Assembly (NCBI RefSeq): GCF_002865645.1 | Contig: NW_020194615.1 | Coordinates: 310,001-374,000, forward strand | Length of the DNA: 64,000 bases | Source: Hyaloscypha bicolor E | Lineage: Eukaryota > Ascomycota > Leotiomycetes > Helotiales > Hyaloscyphaceae | Direction: 5' to 3' | Part shown: piece after piece, positions 37,471 to 48,554 of the stretch | Position numbering within the stretch: the stretch's first letter is position 1 | Layout: the number at the start of each line of letters is the position of its first letter | The notes under the pieces: generated by a model | What the model saw: the letters and a program-made list of their open reading frames with translations, nothing else | Databases searched by the model: none | What the model was told of the DNA's origin: nothing | Made by a program: the position numbers and the translations under genes

Positions 37471-40144
37471 CTTGCCAGAAATTTCGAGGCAATTGCTGAA
37501 CCAGAACCTGAGCAATTGATCCCCGCGGCAGCAGCAGACTAAATACGAAAAGCTCCCAGCTCCCAGCCTTCCGCAACCCAGTTTCAAACTCCACCCATGA
37601 CAGTTGTCCCACAAGGACGCACGCTGCCGTCACCGACGCGCTGCAGCCTCAATTACTTCCTGATTTGCGATAAAGTTGGAGTGTTATTGGGCCGGGGTGA
37701 TGCGTTCTGGCTAGAAAGAAAAGAGGCTGTATGACGCCGTTTATTCCACAGATACACTTTTTCGTTGACAGGTCGGTCCACATCCCCTGAAGAGGAAGGA
37801 GATTCAGGGGGGCGGCAGTTGGCGAGGGGCCAGGGGCTCGCCGATTGGCGAGCAGCGTTGAAGATGGGGAAAACGGAAAGGCTAAATGCTCCCTGGGCCT
37901 CCGTCCCATGACTCTGCGCCCAGCTTCTCATTAAATCTTTATCTTTTGGCTTATTTGAGATTCTTGCGCACAGCGCAGTCTATTAGTTCTCTTATCGTGA
38001 TAATGCTTTTTGATAAGCTCCATGCCCTGCCTTGCCGGTCCTGCCTCGAGTGCTGTTCATGGAGGCCGGAAGGGGAAGAAGCAGGAACCTCGAGGTATCT
38101 TTCTCTTGGAAATTGGGAAGTTGAGAAGTTGGTGCCGCCTTCCCCCCCTTGCACTGCCTGGGGAAACACTTCCCCCGCCGCCGAAGCTTTGCAGTTAAAT
38201 AGGGATTCCATGTGTCTTGTGCGACGTGGTTATCGAACCGATTGTAGGGATCAGCTTGCCATCGTCAGCACATAGGGGCATGGGCTGATCGGACACAGAA
38301 CACGGAACTGGAACCAAAACAGGGCTGGGATGGGTTCATGGATGGTGGATCCTTGAACATAGAAGACTAAGAAGAATCATTGCTTCTTCGATCCCATCTC
38401 GTAATTGAACCAAAAAAATCCCAGAGAGATGCACCCATTGACAAACTTTCCGAGGAAGAATAGACTACACCCAACGACACTTTATGTTCCCTGTCAATCA
38501 TCGCGGTGAGCTCGCCCTTGCCAAGGCAAGCACCAGGCGGCTCGCAACCTTATTCTTTCTCGAGGCGCATTTCCATCACTATCTTTGCCAAGAGACCGAA
38601 AGTCAAACTTGGCTGTCATAATCTCGTGTCAACTTGACACTTGATAATCATGGCGAGCAAAATCTCCTTCAGGAAGGTGCATCTCATATGTTCCCCGCAC
38701 GACAAGCCACCGCCCAATCAAAATCCCAACAGAGTGCGATTGGCGGAACGTCTGGCGCGGCACAACTTTATTAGCCCTGAGAATGAATAGTTTCGGTATT
38801 CAATTGAGAAACAAGATCTGTGAGAGAAGATTTAAAAGGTACGGAGGATGTGAAGAAGAGATGTCGTTCGCAAAAGGATGACGTTTCTTCACGGTCGCAA
38901 TGCCAAGCTTTGAGTGAGACATTGATCAGCCAGCCACTGAACGCCAACGCCACCTCACTGTTGCACATCATCGAGATTATCGAAAATTCATACCAAGCTG
39001 GAGAGCGTGTTTTAAATTGCCTCCAAGAGAGTTTTCTCTTACATATCTCAGGAGGATGAGAGGGGCAGAATCTTGGAAGCAAATTTCGTCAAACCTTCAT
39101 CTTCGGCCCGTTCAACAAGGAATCAGAATGCGATCATGGTCCTCCTCAAAATGCCAAAGAACATGACTCTGTGACCTTCAGAATCCTTGAAACTGGAATG
39201 CAACTCTGCGGCAGGGTCAGTCATCTCTCATCAGGTTGACACCGGATGAATGGAGGCCTCCTCGGACGGTTGTCGAGTCGAAGATGAAGGATCGGGCTCT
39301 CGCGATCTTGCAACAATGATTGGCTGTGTGCAGAGCAAATGTCTGGTTATGCTCATCCGAAGATGGTATCTCCTCGGCTGGAAGTTGTTATCTCCATGAG
39401 CTTCAAAGGCCAGGTCTTCGAATGGACCGAATTCGTTGCATGTAAAGCTTCACAAGTTTGATTGAGTTCTTGCGCTGTTCGGAGCAGGGAGCGTCGACGA
39501 CTTCGGAGCAAGACAAATGGTAGAGTGGTGCGATAGCGTTTGCGGGGACTGGGGTTGGTGACACGCCAATTCGCGCGGTCGAGGGAAATTCACTCAGGAG
39601 TAGCCGTAAGTGAATGGCAGGCACAGAAAGTAGAACGACTGGCTCCACGATAACCCCTGAAGGTCTTCGGGGTTCCCATATGATGTAAGCCATTGCACTC
39701 TACACTTCTTAATACGCTTATTTACAAAGGGGTCCTTCATTGTCTCTCACGCGAAGGAAGCCGAAAGCCGGAAAGCTCCAATTTCTCCCTCGATCAAATT
39801 TGGCACAGTTTCTCTTGTTTGTCACACATCAGGGACAAGAACCGATGGTTTCGAGGTATTATGAATTCAATAACGCCATACATCTTGTCGAGACAGAACT
39901 TCTTAAGGGTGGTTGAATACTCGGGATAGAGTCAGATTTCGGCACGTGGAGAGTCTCTACATGTCCGAGGGATGCAGTTTAATAAATCTCCTATTCAGGC
40001 AGCTCGCAACGTTCTCCAGCAATCAATGCATGAACGACGTATCCTAGCGCTTTTGGTCGTTTTCAGCAAAGTTTTAAGTTTCGCTCACTCTCCCATTCTT
40101 CTCATCTTTTGTTTTCGTTAATTCAATCCTGACGCTTGCAAAAG
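37471..40144. other. 2.7 kb intergenic region
   Basis: Normal GC. Several overlapping short open frames on both strands, none with a recognisable domain or intron pattern. It holds the upstream region of the carboxypeptidase gene. No tRNA or repeat recognised. Confidence 0.5.
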
Positions 40145-40345
40145 ATGGCTGTCAACAACAAAACGACTTTCAAACTTTCATCAGGCTTCCGGATGCCAGC
40201 TATCGGCTTTGGAACATACGTGAATCTCGCATAATTGCTCCGAAATCTTTCCTTCAATTTGCTAACCATTTTAGTTTTCCACTCTATCCGATCCTCCTGA
40301 TCCCGCGGAGGGTCGTTGGTAGAGGGACTAAAGCATCTGGCATAT
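40145..40345 (+). pseudogene. Aldo-keto reductase 5' fragment
   Basis: ATG at 40145 begins a stretch (TTFKLSSGFRMPAIGFGTY) typical of the N-terminus of fungal aldo-keto reductases, where this strand lines the barrel bottom. After GTY comes a GTGAAT donor and, about 50 bases later, a TTTTAG acceptor, followed by STLSDPPDPAEGR. Within about 40 bases the frame hits stops and the similarity disappears. The remaining roughly 270 residues of the enzyme, including the Tyr-Lys-His-Asp catalytic set, are missing. A truncated relic next to the AlkB-like gene. Confidence 0.6.
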
Positions 40346-40426
40346 TAGAGCCAGATAGAAATAGACAATGGTCTAGTGCTGCGACCACATCTCATTCTTT
40401 CGAATACCTTGGAGTCAAAATGGTGA

Positions 40427-41536
40427 CTATCCCCAAACCTGACGACAACTGATGTTGACCCTTTTCCCCTTCATAAACCCCTTCCATCTCTCATACTCCT
40501 TCCTGCCCTTCCCGTCTCCATTCTTCTCGACGGGCCATTCTTCTAACCACTCGGGGCAAGTTCCTGCCATAACTTTTGGCATCGCATGCCAGCACCACCT
40601 CGCCTCTCCTCCCATCCAGACACAATCTCCGCTCCTCACTCTCAGAACCAGCAGCTCCATCTCTCGATCCTCGTCCAATTCTTTCTCGACACCGTTCCGT
40701 TCCTCTCCATTTTGTCGATCCTTCTCCCTCGAAAGAATGAACAGCCCGTCACACCCCAAACTAAAACTCGCCAGCCCACGCTCACACTCCTCACTTACAT
40801 CCCGATGCACAGGCATGTAATCCTTGCTCCCATAAATCAGCACAACCCCACTCTCGGGCTCAAACGCACTCTTAAACAACCCTTTTACCAGCCTCGCAAT
40901 ATTCGCCGGAAAAGGCATCGCTTTGTCCTTGTCATACGATCGGGTGGTCCAGTCATATTGTGAGCCGAGCGTCAACCAACGGAGCTTCTTGACGAGGAAT
41001 TGCGTCATGTTTAATGGCTTGTGGTTTGATAAAGGGTTGAGCGGCGTGAGCATCTGATCCTTGGCATGCGGTGGGAGGATGAAGAATGATTCTCGCTGGG
41101 GAGATGAGGAGGTTATTGGAGGCGCGTAGGGAATCGTGTAGTCGTGGTGGATGTTAGTTTTGTGTTGGGGGTTGGCGAGGTCGCGGTGCAGCAGGGAAGA
41201 GACGAGGAGGACTTGGACTTCTGGTGGGAGAAGGGAGGGAAGGAGTCTTAGGCCTGCAACAAGGGGGGAAGTTAGAAGTCACATGATGGATCGGTGAAGG
41301 GTCGTACCAGGAAAGTCCTTGTGCTCGTAGATTGTGCAATGTTCTGGAAGGCTGGCCGACTCTTCTTCATCGGCGACAACAATCCTTTCCCCATCACTTT
41401 TGAATGCCTTCCACGCCGAATCAACTAGCTCAGATGAGACTGTATCAATAGCGACTAGCTTCTTCGTTTGCGCTTCCGCCAGTCCACGGGCGAAATCGAG
41501 AACATCGAGATCTTGGTCGACGGCCTCGTCCTCCAT
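40427..41536 (-). CDS. AlkB-like 2-oxoglutarate/Fe(II) dioxygenase (ALKBH1-type)
   Basis: Model: complement(join(40427..41253, 41308..41536)), 351 aa, one 54-bp intron, frame agrees. The first 75 residues lead into the double-stranded beta-helix. Iron ligands are visible as PVHRDVSEE (His about 226, Asp about 228) and CWHAMP (His about 299); the 2-oxoglutarate-binding Arg is in KGKRVNISCRQVW (Arg about 341 and 347) at the very C-terminus. LGSQYDWTTRSYD matches the substrate-side loop of ALKBH1-like proteins. Such enzymes remove methyl groups from nucleic acids (tRNA or DNA) by oxidation. Within the domain is a charged insertion (about residues 252-276, rich in E, R, K). Intact. Which nucleic acid is the substrate cannot be told. 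Confidence 0.9.
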
Positions 41537-42920
41537 TTTCTGATATTTTTTGTACGCATTGCATACAGCTTGAGGCGGTATCGCATGTGTATCATGCCCT
41601 TGGCTCTTCTGTTCTTGTTTAGCACAATTCTAGGACTGGTTGGAGTAACGCACAATAGTGGAGTCCATTACCACCTGACGTGGGGGTGGGGTTAAGACGA
41701 CGGTCGATACCGTGAATATGCCAAGGCGGATTCCGTTGCAAGGCCTTTGCGTGCGATACTTCAATTCACTGCTGCAATTCCCCTCTTGTACATGACTATT
41801 CGAAGTCTCCTGCTTGGTTGCAAAAGAGAGAATCGATGTCTCAAAAATTCTCAAAATGGCCAAATATTAAGCGAACACGCTAAAGTTTAGCGCAATTTCG
41901 CCCCTGAACCCCTATCCGCTCACCCCACTCTCGCTTGATTATTAAGAACAAGAAGCGCAGGTATGGGGCAAATAAAAAGGTCAGGTGAATTCACCAAAGG
42001 GAGATGTTTCTTCGTCGTGAAAGTGTAGATGTGATGAATGTGATTGAGGACCTGAATTTATGGGATGGAAACTTCGCTGCTTCTTTCCCTCTCAGCTGAT
42101 TAGTTCCTGAGATATTGGTGCATAGAGGGGAATGTGATGGTAAACTCAAAGCAATGAGAGGACTTGGGATAGGTTCGTCATTCTTAGGAGACAAGCGGCT
42201 GAGGAGAAACAGTATTTTCCCGAAATAAAAGGCTATGTTGAGAACTCACGTGACGACCTACCCCACTACCCATCCTCTCCTCAAATGCAACAAGCCTCCT
42301 TGCAAGACACTTGCCCTCAAACACCTTATTCCAGCCCCACCTAATAAGGTATCACTGAAATGCCACCGCAACCCTGAAAAATAACCTTAAATTCCCAAAA
42401 CATTCGCTTGTCCGGGGCCTGCCCACAGCCCATCCAGGCCGCCAGACGCGAGCTTTGGCATCCCGAAACTCCAATCGAACGGGCTAGGGACTCGGCGCTG
42501 TCACCGCGACTCAGTAATTTTCCATTGGCACCCCACCATAGGGCTTGACCTGAGGGTTGAGACCTTCTGAGACTCTCTCGGACTTCCAAACATACTTTGT
42601 ATCTCGCTGCATCGCGGACATGCCTCAAGCCTTCGAGTCCACTGCGTTCAAGGGCAAGGGAATCATGTGAATTTGGACTTGGCCAGCTCGAAATAAATAA
42701 GGGAATAGAACCCGATCGTTTGTAATCATAACATTGAATCTTACCAGCCATAGAAGGGACAGTGCTGTGTGCCTCTTCCAAACCCAAAGTCATAAAAGGA
42801 CCAGTGCTAACCCCCCCGTCCCTATCTCGATCCCAGATGCAAACTCCACAATCACAAACAGGAAGCGTGCTGTGCATCAGTCCTGTGCAAAAGTGCCGCC
42901 CCAAGGCAAGAGAAACTCAT
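41537..42920. other. Intergenic region between two minus-strand genes
   Basis: Contains the upstream region of the AlkB-like gene and the downstream region of the receptor gene. Minus open frames at 41991-42194 and 42341-42904 have no recognisable domain and are judged chance frames. Confidence 0.45.
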
Positions 42921-44740
42921 CTATCTCTCTCCACCACCATGATAAACCCCCAAATCCTCCGCGCTACTCTCAATATTCCTCTCCCCCTCGACAGTACTCA
43001 GCGTCGTAGGCGTCATCCCTCTCTCCTCCAGTTCCAGCCCGTCTTGTGCCCTAGATGGGCCTTTCCCTCGACTCTCCGCAACATTCGGCCCCTGAATAAC
43101 GAACATCTGCTCATCGCCCTCTCCTCCCATACTACTTAAATTCGCAGTCCCCAAACTCCTCGTTCTGCTACTGAACCTGTTACCCCTGATCTTCCACGGA
43201 CTTCTCAAACCCGAGCTAATGGATTTCGAACTTAATTTGACGGTGGAGCTGACGTTTGAGGAGGCGAAGAGAGCGGGAAAGCATTTTGCGAGGAGAGGCC
43301 GGATGCACATTAGGCAAGAGCATATGATCGCTGTGCAGGTCTCGATGTCGGACCAAAGGACTACGTCGGTGCTGTCCCCTATCATTTGACAATGGTCAGC
43401 TAATACCGGGCTCGTGGTGGGAAAGGAGGGGAAGGGAAAAACTTACAGCTTGCGTCGATGGTGGGGTAGAAGTCCTTTAGGTACTTGAGACGGACCATGC
43501 TTGTGACGCATGCACTGAATACGTTAATATTGCTCTCTGGAATGGGGGGCGGAGAGTGGTAGGAGGCATACAAAGAGCCCAACGCAAACATAAAGCAAAG
43601 CGCAATCCGTTTCTTCAGTGTGAGATTCAACCCTTTCAACTCACTGATCGGAAGCAGCATAATAACGATATCATAAAAAATCGACAACACAGCGCCCGAT
43701 ATTGCGAAAACATGGATGTCGATGCATTTAGCATGGATCGTTAGATCCCAGAGGGAGTCGAGCGGGAGACATTGCATGCCAACACCGATGGTAAATGCGA
43801 TGGTATGGCAAACAATCACGACCATCGAGAGCTTGACCGCGAGCCGGAACTGTGGGGTGGGAAAGATGCGGAGGTAGAGAAAGAGGATGGAGAATTTGGC
43901 GATGTTTTGGATGAGGGCGTAGAAGATCTGCGCGACGTAGTAGAGCTGGAATGTCAATAATTTTATTCTGGGACGTTGAAGATGTGATTTTGTACCTGTA
44001 GGGGAATTATTTGATCTTGTACTCGAACGTTCCATACATGAACGCCAAAACCGTGATAGGCTGCTGCGATGAGTTAGTCGCGTGACCCCAAGCATTGTTG
44101 CAACACACTTACTGTATATTGGAATGGCTGTATTGGGAACCATGAGCACCTGCAGTCCACTCAGCTGCGAACTACACACAATTATAAGGGATCAAGACAC
44201 TCACTGTTGCAAGTATCACCATCCAGTCATCCCACCAAATTTTATGTGCAATCCACACCCGGGATATCAAACGTAATATAACAATCGGGAATGTGAAGGC
44301 GGCAAGGATGATCTCGGCTCGAATGATCTCCACTTGGCGAGATGGAAAGGGAGCTCCCAGACAGATTTCGTCCTGAAAGATTTGTGTGGCAGCTACAGCG
44401 AGATAATGTCAGCCTTTGGCGGTTCAGCGGAAACGCAATGAGCACATACTCATCTGATCCGCCCGGTTGCAGGAGCTGACGACACATACAACAAGCTCAT
44501 ATTGTAAAATATCGTTCGTACAGAGACATTTTTTAATGTCAGCCAGCTGACAACCGGCATTGCTCAAGACTGTGACAGTGCAGTTCACCTTAGCAGTGTG
44601 TCAGTTGATATCTGAATATGGAGTTGCGCTGAAGTACTTACGGAGCAGAGCGGAGGCTGTGATTGTGCTGTGGCACAGGTCCCTTGCAAGATGACTGCCC
44701 CCAAAAAGGATGCAACGAAAGGAAAGAAAAGCAGAACCAT
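42921..44740 (-). CDS. CFEM-domain Pth11-like seven-helix receptor
   Basis: Model: complement(join(42921..43378, 43447..43514, 43572..43945, 43996..44063, 44113..44149, 44205..44392, 44450..44588, 44642..44740)), 476 aa; seven introns of 49-68 bp, all phases agree. The signal peptide is MVLLFFPFVASFLGAVILQG. A CFEM domain follows (residues about 32-80) with regularly spaced cysteines (LCSVNCTV, AGCQLADIKKCLC, VVCVVSSCNRADQ). Then seven hydrophobic helices of the fungal rhodopsin-like fold with HKIWWDDWMVILA, LYYVAQIFYALIQNIAKFS, and TDVVLWSDIETCTAIICSCL. The tail after about residue 370 is polar. The related rice-blast Pth11 senses surface cues, but this protein's ligand is unknown. Could also be called an integral membrane protein of the SAT4/PTH11 type. 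Confidence 0.92.
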
Positions 44741-45511
44741 CTCAGATCCCCGATTGAGGTGGCACTGGAGATTTGCCTGCTCAGAACTGAAGGAATATGT
44801 CCATCTTTACTGTTGACGTTATCACGAAACGCTGGCAGCGGGGAACAAAGTGACATGACAGGAAGAGTACAGGTAGAAAATGTAACTGGGGTTTGAGCTG
44901 AAGGAATCTTGTCCAAACCTATCAAGGGTAAAGCTGGTTCCAGGGTAGAACCACTTCGCACATGGCACTCGAGGGGCTCGACCATGAAAGCCAATAGATG
45001 CCCTAGCGACCATTTTGGAAAACTCTCACCAGCCAATCATGGCTCTGTTCCTGACCAAACGAAGCTGCGATTGTCAAACGCACGTCCTTCAATCGTGAGA
45101 GGCAATGGCTCGGATACTTGAGGGAATTTGGGACATTTGACTCCGAGCGTTGATATGCGAGACTGGACTGAGAAGGAAAAAGATACAGCTTGCATTTTGA
45201 CAGCCGCTTCAGGCGATCTCTCTGGGAAGGACACCCTTGTAAGGAACGGACCGCTTGGCGAACCAAGGAACAGGGGCAATGCCTGGCAAAGAATACAGCT
45301 AGAGTAGTGAGTATTACCCTAGTAAAATTAAACCTTGAAGGTAATCCTGTGTCGGTGAGATGGATGCTGCTTGAATACTTTGCTAGGCTGGCACAGATCA
45401 ATTAATCATGTTCTATAGCGAATTCTAGAGAGCTTTCCAGGATTCAAAATTCAAACGGCGTGAAACGCATAAAAAATACCGGGCCGAGAATACAACTTTT
45501 CTAGGGTAATA
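44741..45511. other. Upstream region of the receptor gene
   Basis: No further gene is recognised. Open frames on both strands at 44909-45405 overlap each other and have no domain. Confidence 0.4.
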
Positions 45512-45624
45512 CAGTAAAACCTCGATATAACGATCTTCGATTTAACGATATCCTTGACATTGCAATTCGGCCGTAAGGTCCCACTGTTTTTAAGCCCTAA
45601 GCTTACGATATCGAGATTTTACTG
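45512..45624. mobile_element. Tc1/pogo-like miniature inverted-repeat element, 113 bp
   Basis: The left end CAGTAAAACCTCGATATAAC and the reverse complement of the right end (CAGTAAAATCTCGATATCG) are nearly identical. The left side is preceded by TA (45510-45511); the right side is followed by TG, which may be a mutated TA. Too short to code. The termini resemble pogo/Fot-type elements. Confidence 0.82.
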
Positions 45625-48554
45625 TGGTTGTACAGTACTGTGCTCTCCCCCTCTAAATAAACCGCGCCGTGACAAGGCTGGCACGGCCGCTCTGATGTAA
45701 TTTACTGTGTGGGTGGTAAATTTACCGTCCCCTGGCCGCGCTACGTTTTATTTGGAGCATCGAGGGCCACGCCGGGAAGGCCTAGGATCGCCGCCGGGTC
45801 GATCGCAGGCTTTTACAGGCCAGTTCTCCGATCTACATGGGGCAGTTAATCTGGTGTCCCACGTAACCATCACTCCATCTGTTGTTAAATCAAGTGAGGA
45901 ATGTACGCGTTCTTGAAGGCGGAGAAGCTTGATTCATTTCGCCTTTGGAAATGCTATCTCTGGCCACAAGAAAGTACCAAATGAGAGTGAGGATCAAGGG
46001 CCCGAGCCTTTCAGGACGAGATGTGATTGTTGGATTGGACATGGAAGGAATCAGGCATCAGCGCTTGCCGTTGCGTTATTGTTTTTTCGACGTTGCAAAT
46101 CCCTGCTTTTTGGCGTTGAACTGACCCCCCGCATCAACCTGTCCTCAAATGTGTTGCGTGGTGGGGTTTTGAGGGGTGCCAGTGTGCCACCGTGCCTCAG
46201 CCCCAATTTGTGAGGAGTGCGGAAGTTCACATCGATATTGTTTAGCTCTGTCTCGGCCACGTGGCTCCGACACAAATTAGTGGAGCGAAAAGGCGCAGCT
46301 GTCTGAATTGGGCAAAATCAGTTCTCGCCATGTTTTGATTTGGGCCTGATCCTTCTCATAGTCCGTCCGGGATCCGGGTCTCAGCTGATGGCGGCCCATG
46401 ATCTGTGCATCTGCAGGCTATGCGGGCTCCATCTGCAGCAACACTGCCTGCTTTACAGTTGATCTGTGTGGCTGATCTCGGAATGGGCCGATGTCCAAAA
46501 CATCAATTGAAATTCTCCGAGTCGGGATACCTTTTGTGGTGAAGCTTGCGAGAGTTGCGTACCGGTAATTTTTCACCGTGTCGGTTTCGAAGTAGAAGTA
46601 ATCAGCATGGTGCCAAGTTGGAAAAGAAAGAAAACCCCGTCATTTCTCATGAGCTGTTGTGGATTTGATGCCTCCACCTTCTCTAGGATGACTGATGCCA
46701 TTCCCCCCTTGGCGAAAGATCAGACCTCATAATGATCAAGAGGAATGACGTTAGGAACATGACTGCGTTTAGAATGAGGAGTCTGGTCGATGCTGTCACA
46801 GAGGGACTTTCTATGTCTAGTGATTCCGAGAAAGTAAATTGCCCTTTCAGAATCAACCGCTCTGGCTGGTGTCTGGATCGTGTTGCCTCTGCTCATGATA
46901 GTTGTGTCGTGGGCCAATATCCAACCATGCGCTCGCTGACTGGCCTTGGCCCTAATAGCGCGACTTCTCTTACAGGTTTAATCTGCCGTGCTGAAAGGAA
47001 ATTCCGTTTCCAGTAGCCATATTCAAGAAAAAGATTGAGCCGCAGCCTGCTAGTCGGGAATTCGCAGGCCGACAGGGGCTACATGATGTGATTCGCAGCA
47101 AGCATCGGGCATGATGCGGTGACCGAGGTGCATCTTAACAATGCACCTCATCTGGATCTGTGTCAAGATCGAGCTCTAAAAGCTCCGTTCGGCAACTCGT
47201 TGCCGACCGCCACCGTTTTGTCCTAGAGTCCACTTGTCCTCCTGAATCTACCATTGTTTATTCCTGAGAGTCCGGCGGTTCTGTACTCCACTCGTCTCGT
47301 CGCATTGATCAAATTCGCAGCGGCCATCCTCGGTCAGACCTGAGGCGTATCCCCCAAGGTAACGAGATACCAAACTGTCCGATGCGGAAGGAAGTATGTG
47401 TATAATTCGTCGGCCTGCCAGGCATGTTCCTGGTGGGAACCGCGATCTGGCCGTCGAATCGTCCGAACAACAAGGGATTTCGAAGTCGAAAGTTGAGACG
47501 GCACTCGACAGTGCAACGGGTCGGGGTATTCGAGCTTCGCTCCGAAGGTATATATAGGCGCAGTCTGCCCGTACCAATTGAATGCGTGAAGTTCGAAGTG
47601 TTGGCACTGGGCTGAGTTGAAGTTGTCATTGCTGAAGATACCCCTTCCCGGCGATGAGATTTCAGTGGATGCGGGGCTTGCACGTGACTTGATAGGCTGT
47701 CATATTTTCCTGGGTCATCCCGGGAGGTAGGGATGAACTTCACATGGATTGTCTCTGTTCCAGCTTCTTCTTCAAGGTTCACCATTCCTGTAAGGTCAGC
47801 ACCTTCAAAATTGATACTTCTGCTAATCCCAGTCTGAGAGTAAGCCACTTCAAGTGGCCGAATCTCCCAACGCAGGCGGCAGGATGGAGGATTAAGAGCC
47901 GAAACCTGTAGCCGCTTCGATGGCCAAAAGGACCAAGTGTCGCCTTTGTTTGGAATCTACTTCAGTCAGCACGGTCTATGGGCAATTGACTTGCAGGAAA
48001 GTTCCTTGTATCTGCTCATGATTTCGGTGTGATCCAAACCTTGGTGGAGAAGTGAAGTGCATTTCCTGAGCCCACCGCTTCATTGAGAAAGCCGAAAGGG
48101 CTTTCAAATATTCTTTTCTTTGGCAATCTTGGAGAAGTGCATCTCATATCAGAGGCTTGATAATTCTTCTGGGAACAAGGTGAAGCGACCACCCCTTTTC
48201 CTCAAGCGAACCCCTCAACCAATACCTTTTCGTTTGTTTATGCAGCCTTGCACCCCACTGATCAATGTTTTGTGTCATGCAGTGTGGCTCCATTTATGGT
48301 GCCTGCTCATATATCAACTTTTTTGATGCCTGATGAATGTTGCGGACATGCGCAGGAAGTGTAGGCCCCGCTGTTTCATGGTTGAGCCGATGAAGGAAAC
48401 CCGTTTGTCTGTGTCTGGAAGGATATAGAAGCTTGTGTCGACTTCTTTAAAGATTCTGGAAGCAAATATAAGTCATAAATTATCCCACAATGCCTGCTAT
48501 CCTGTCCTCTCTTCCTCTTCTCTACCTCCTCTTCAGCCTATTGAGAAGTTCAAG
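45625..48554. other. 2.9 kb segment without a recognised gene
   Basis: GC is normal. The longest open frame is on the minus strand at 47309-47848 (179 codons), overlapping another frame, with no domain or intron pattern. A near-perfect hairpin lies at 47129-47153 (GAGGTGCAT ... ATGCACCTC). I see no supported gene. Confidence 0.4.

Noticed and set aside
38200..38280. Possible tRNA-like stretch (GGTTATCGAACC)
   Set aside because: No acceptor-stem pairing or anticodon arm could be drawn around it.
42341..42904. 187-codon minus-strand open frame just downstream of the receptor gene
   Set aside because: No family recognised and no continuity with the receptor frame, which ends cleanly at 42921.
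46732..47016. 94-codon plus-strand open frame
   Set aside because: No domain or exon partners; composition not protein-like.
47248..47848. Overlapping minus-strand open frames of 119 and 179 codons
   Set aside because: Two frames open over the same bases, low-complexity residues, no domain; likely chance in GC-normal DNA.
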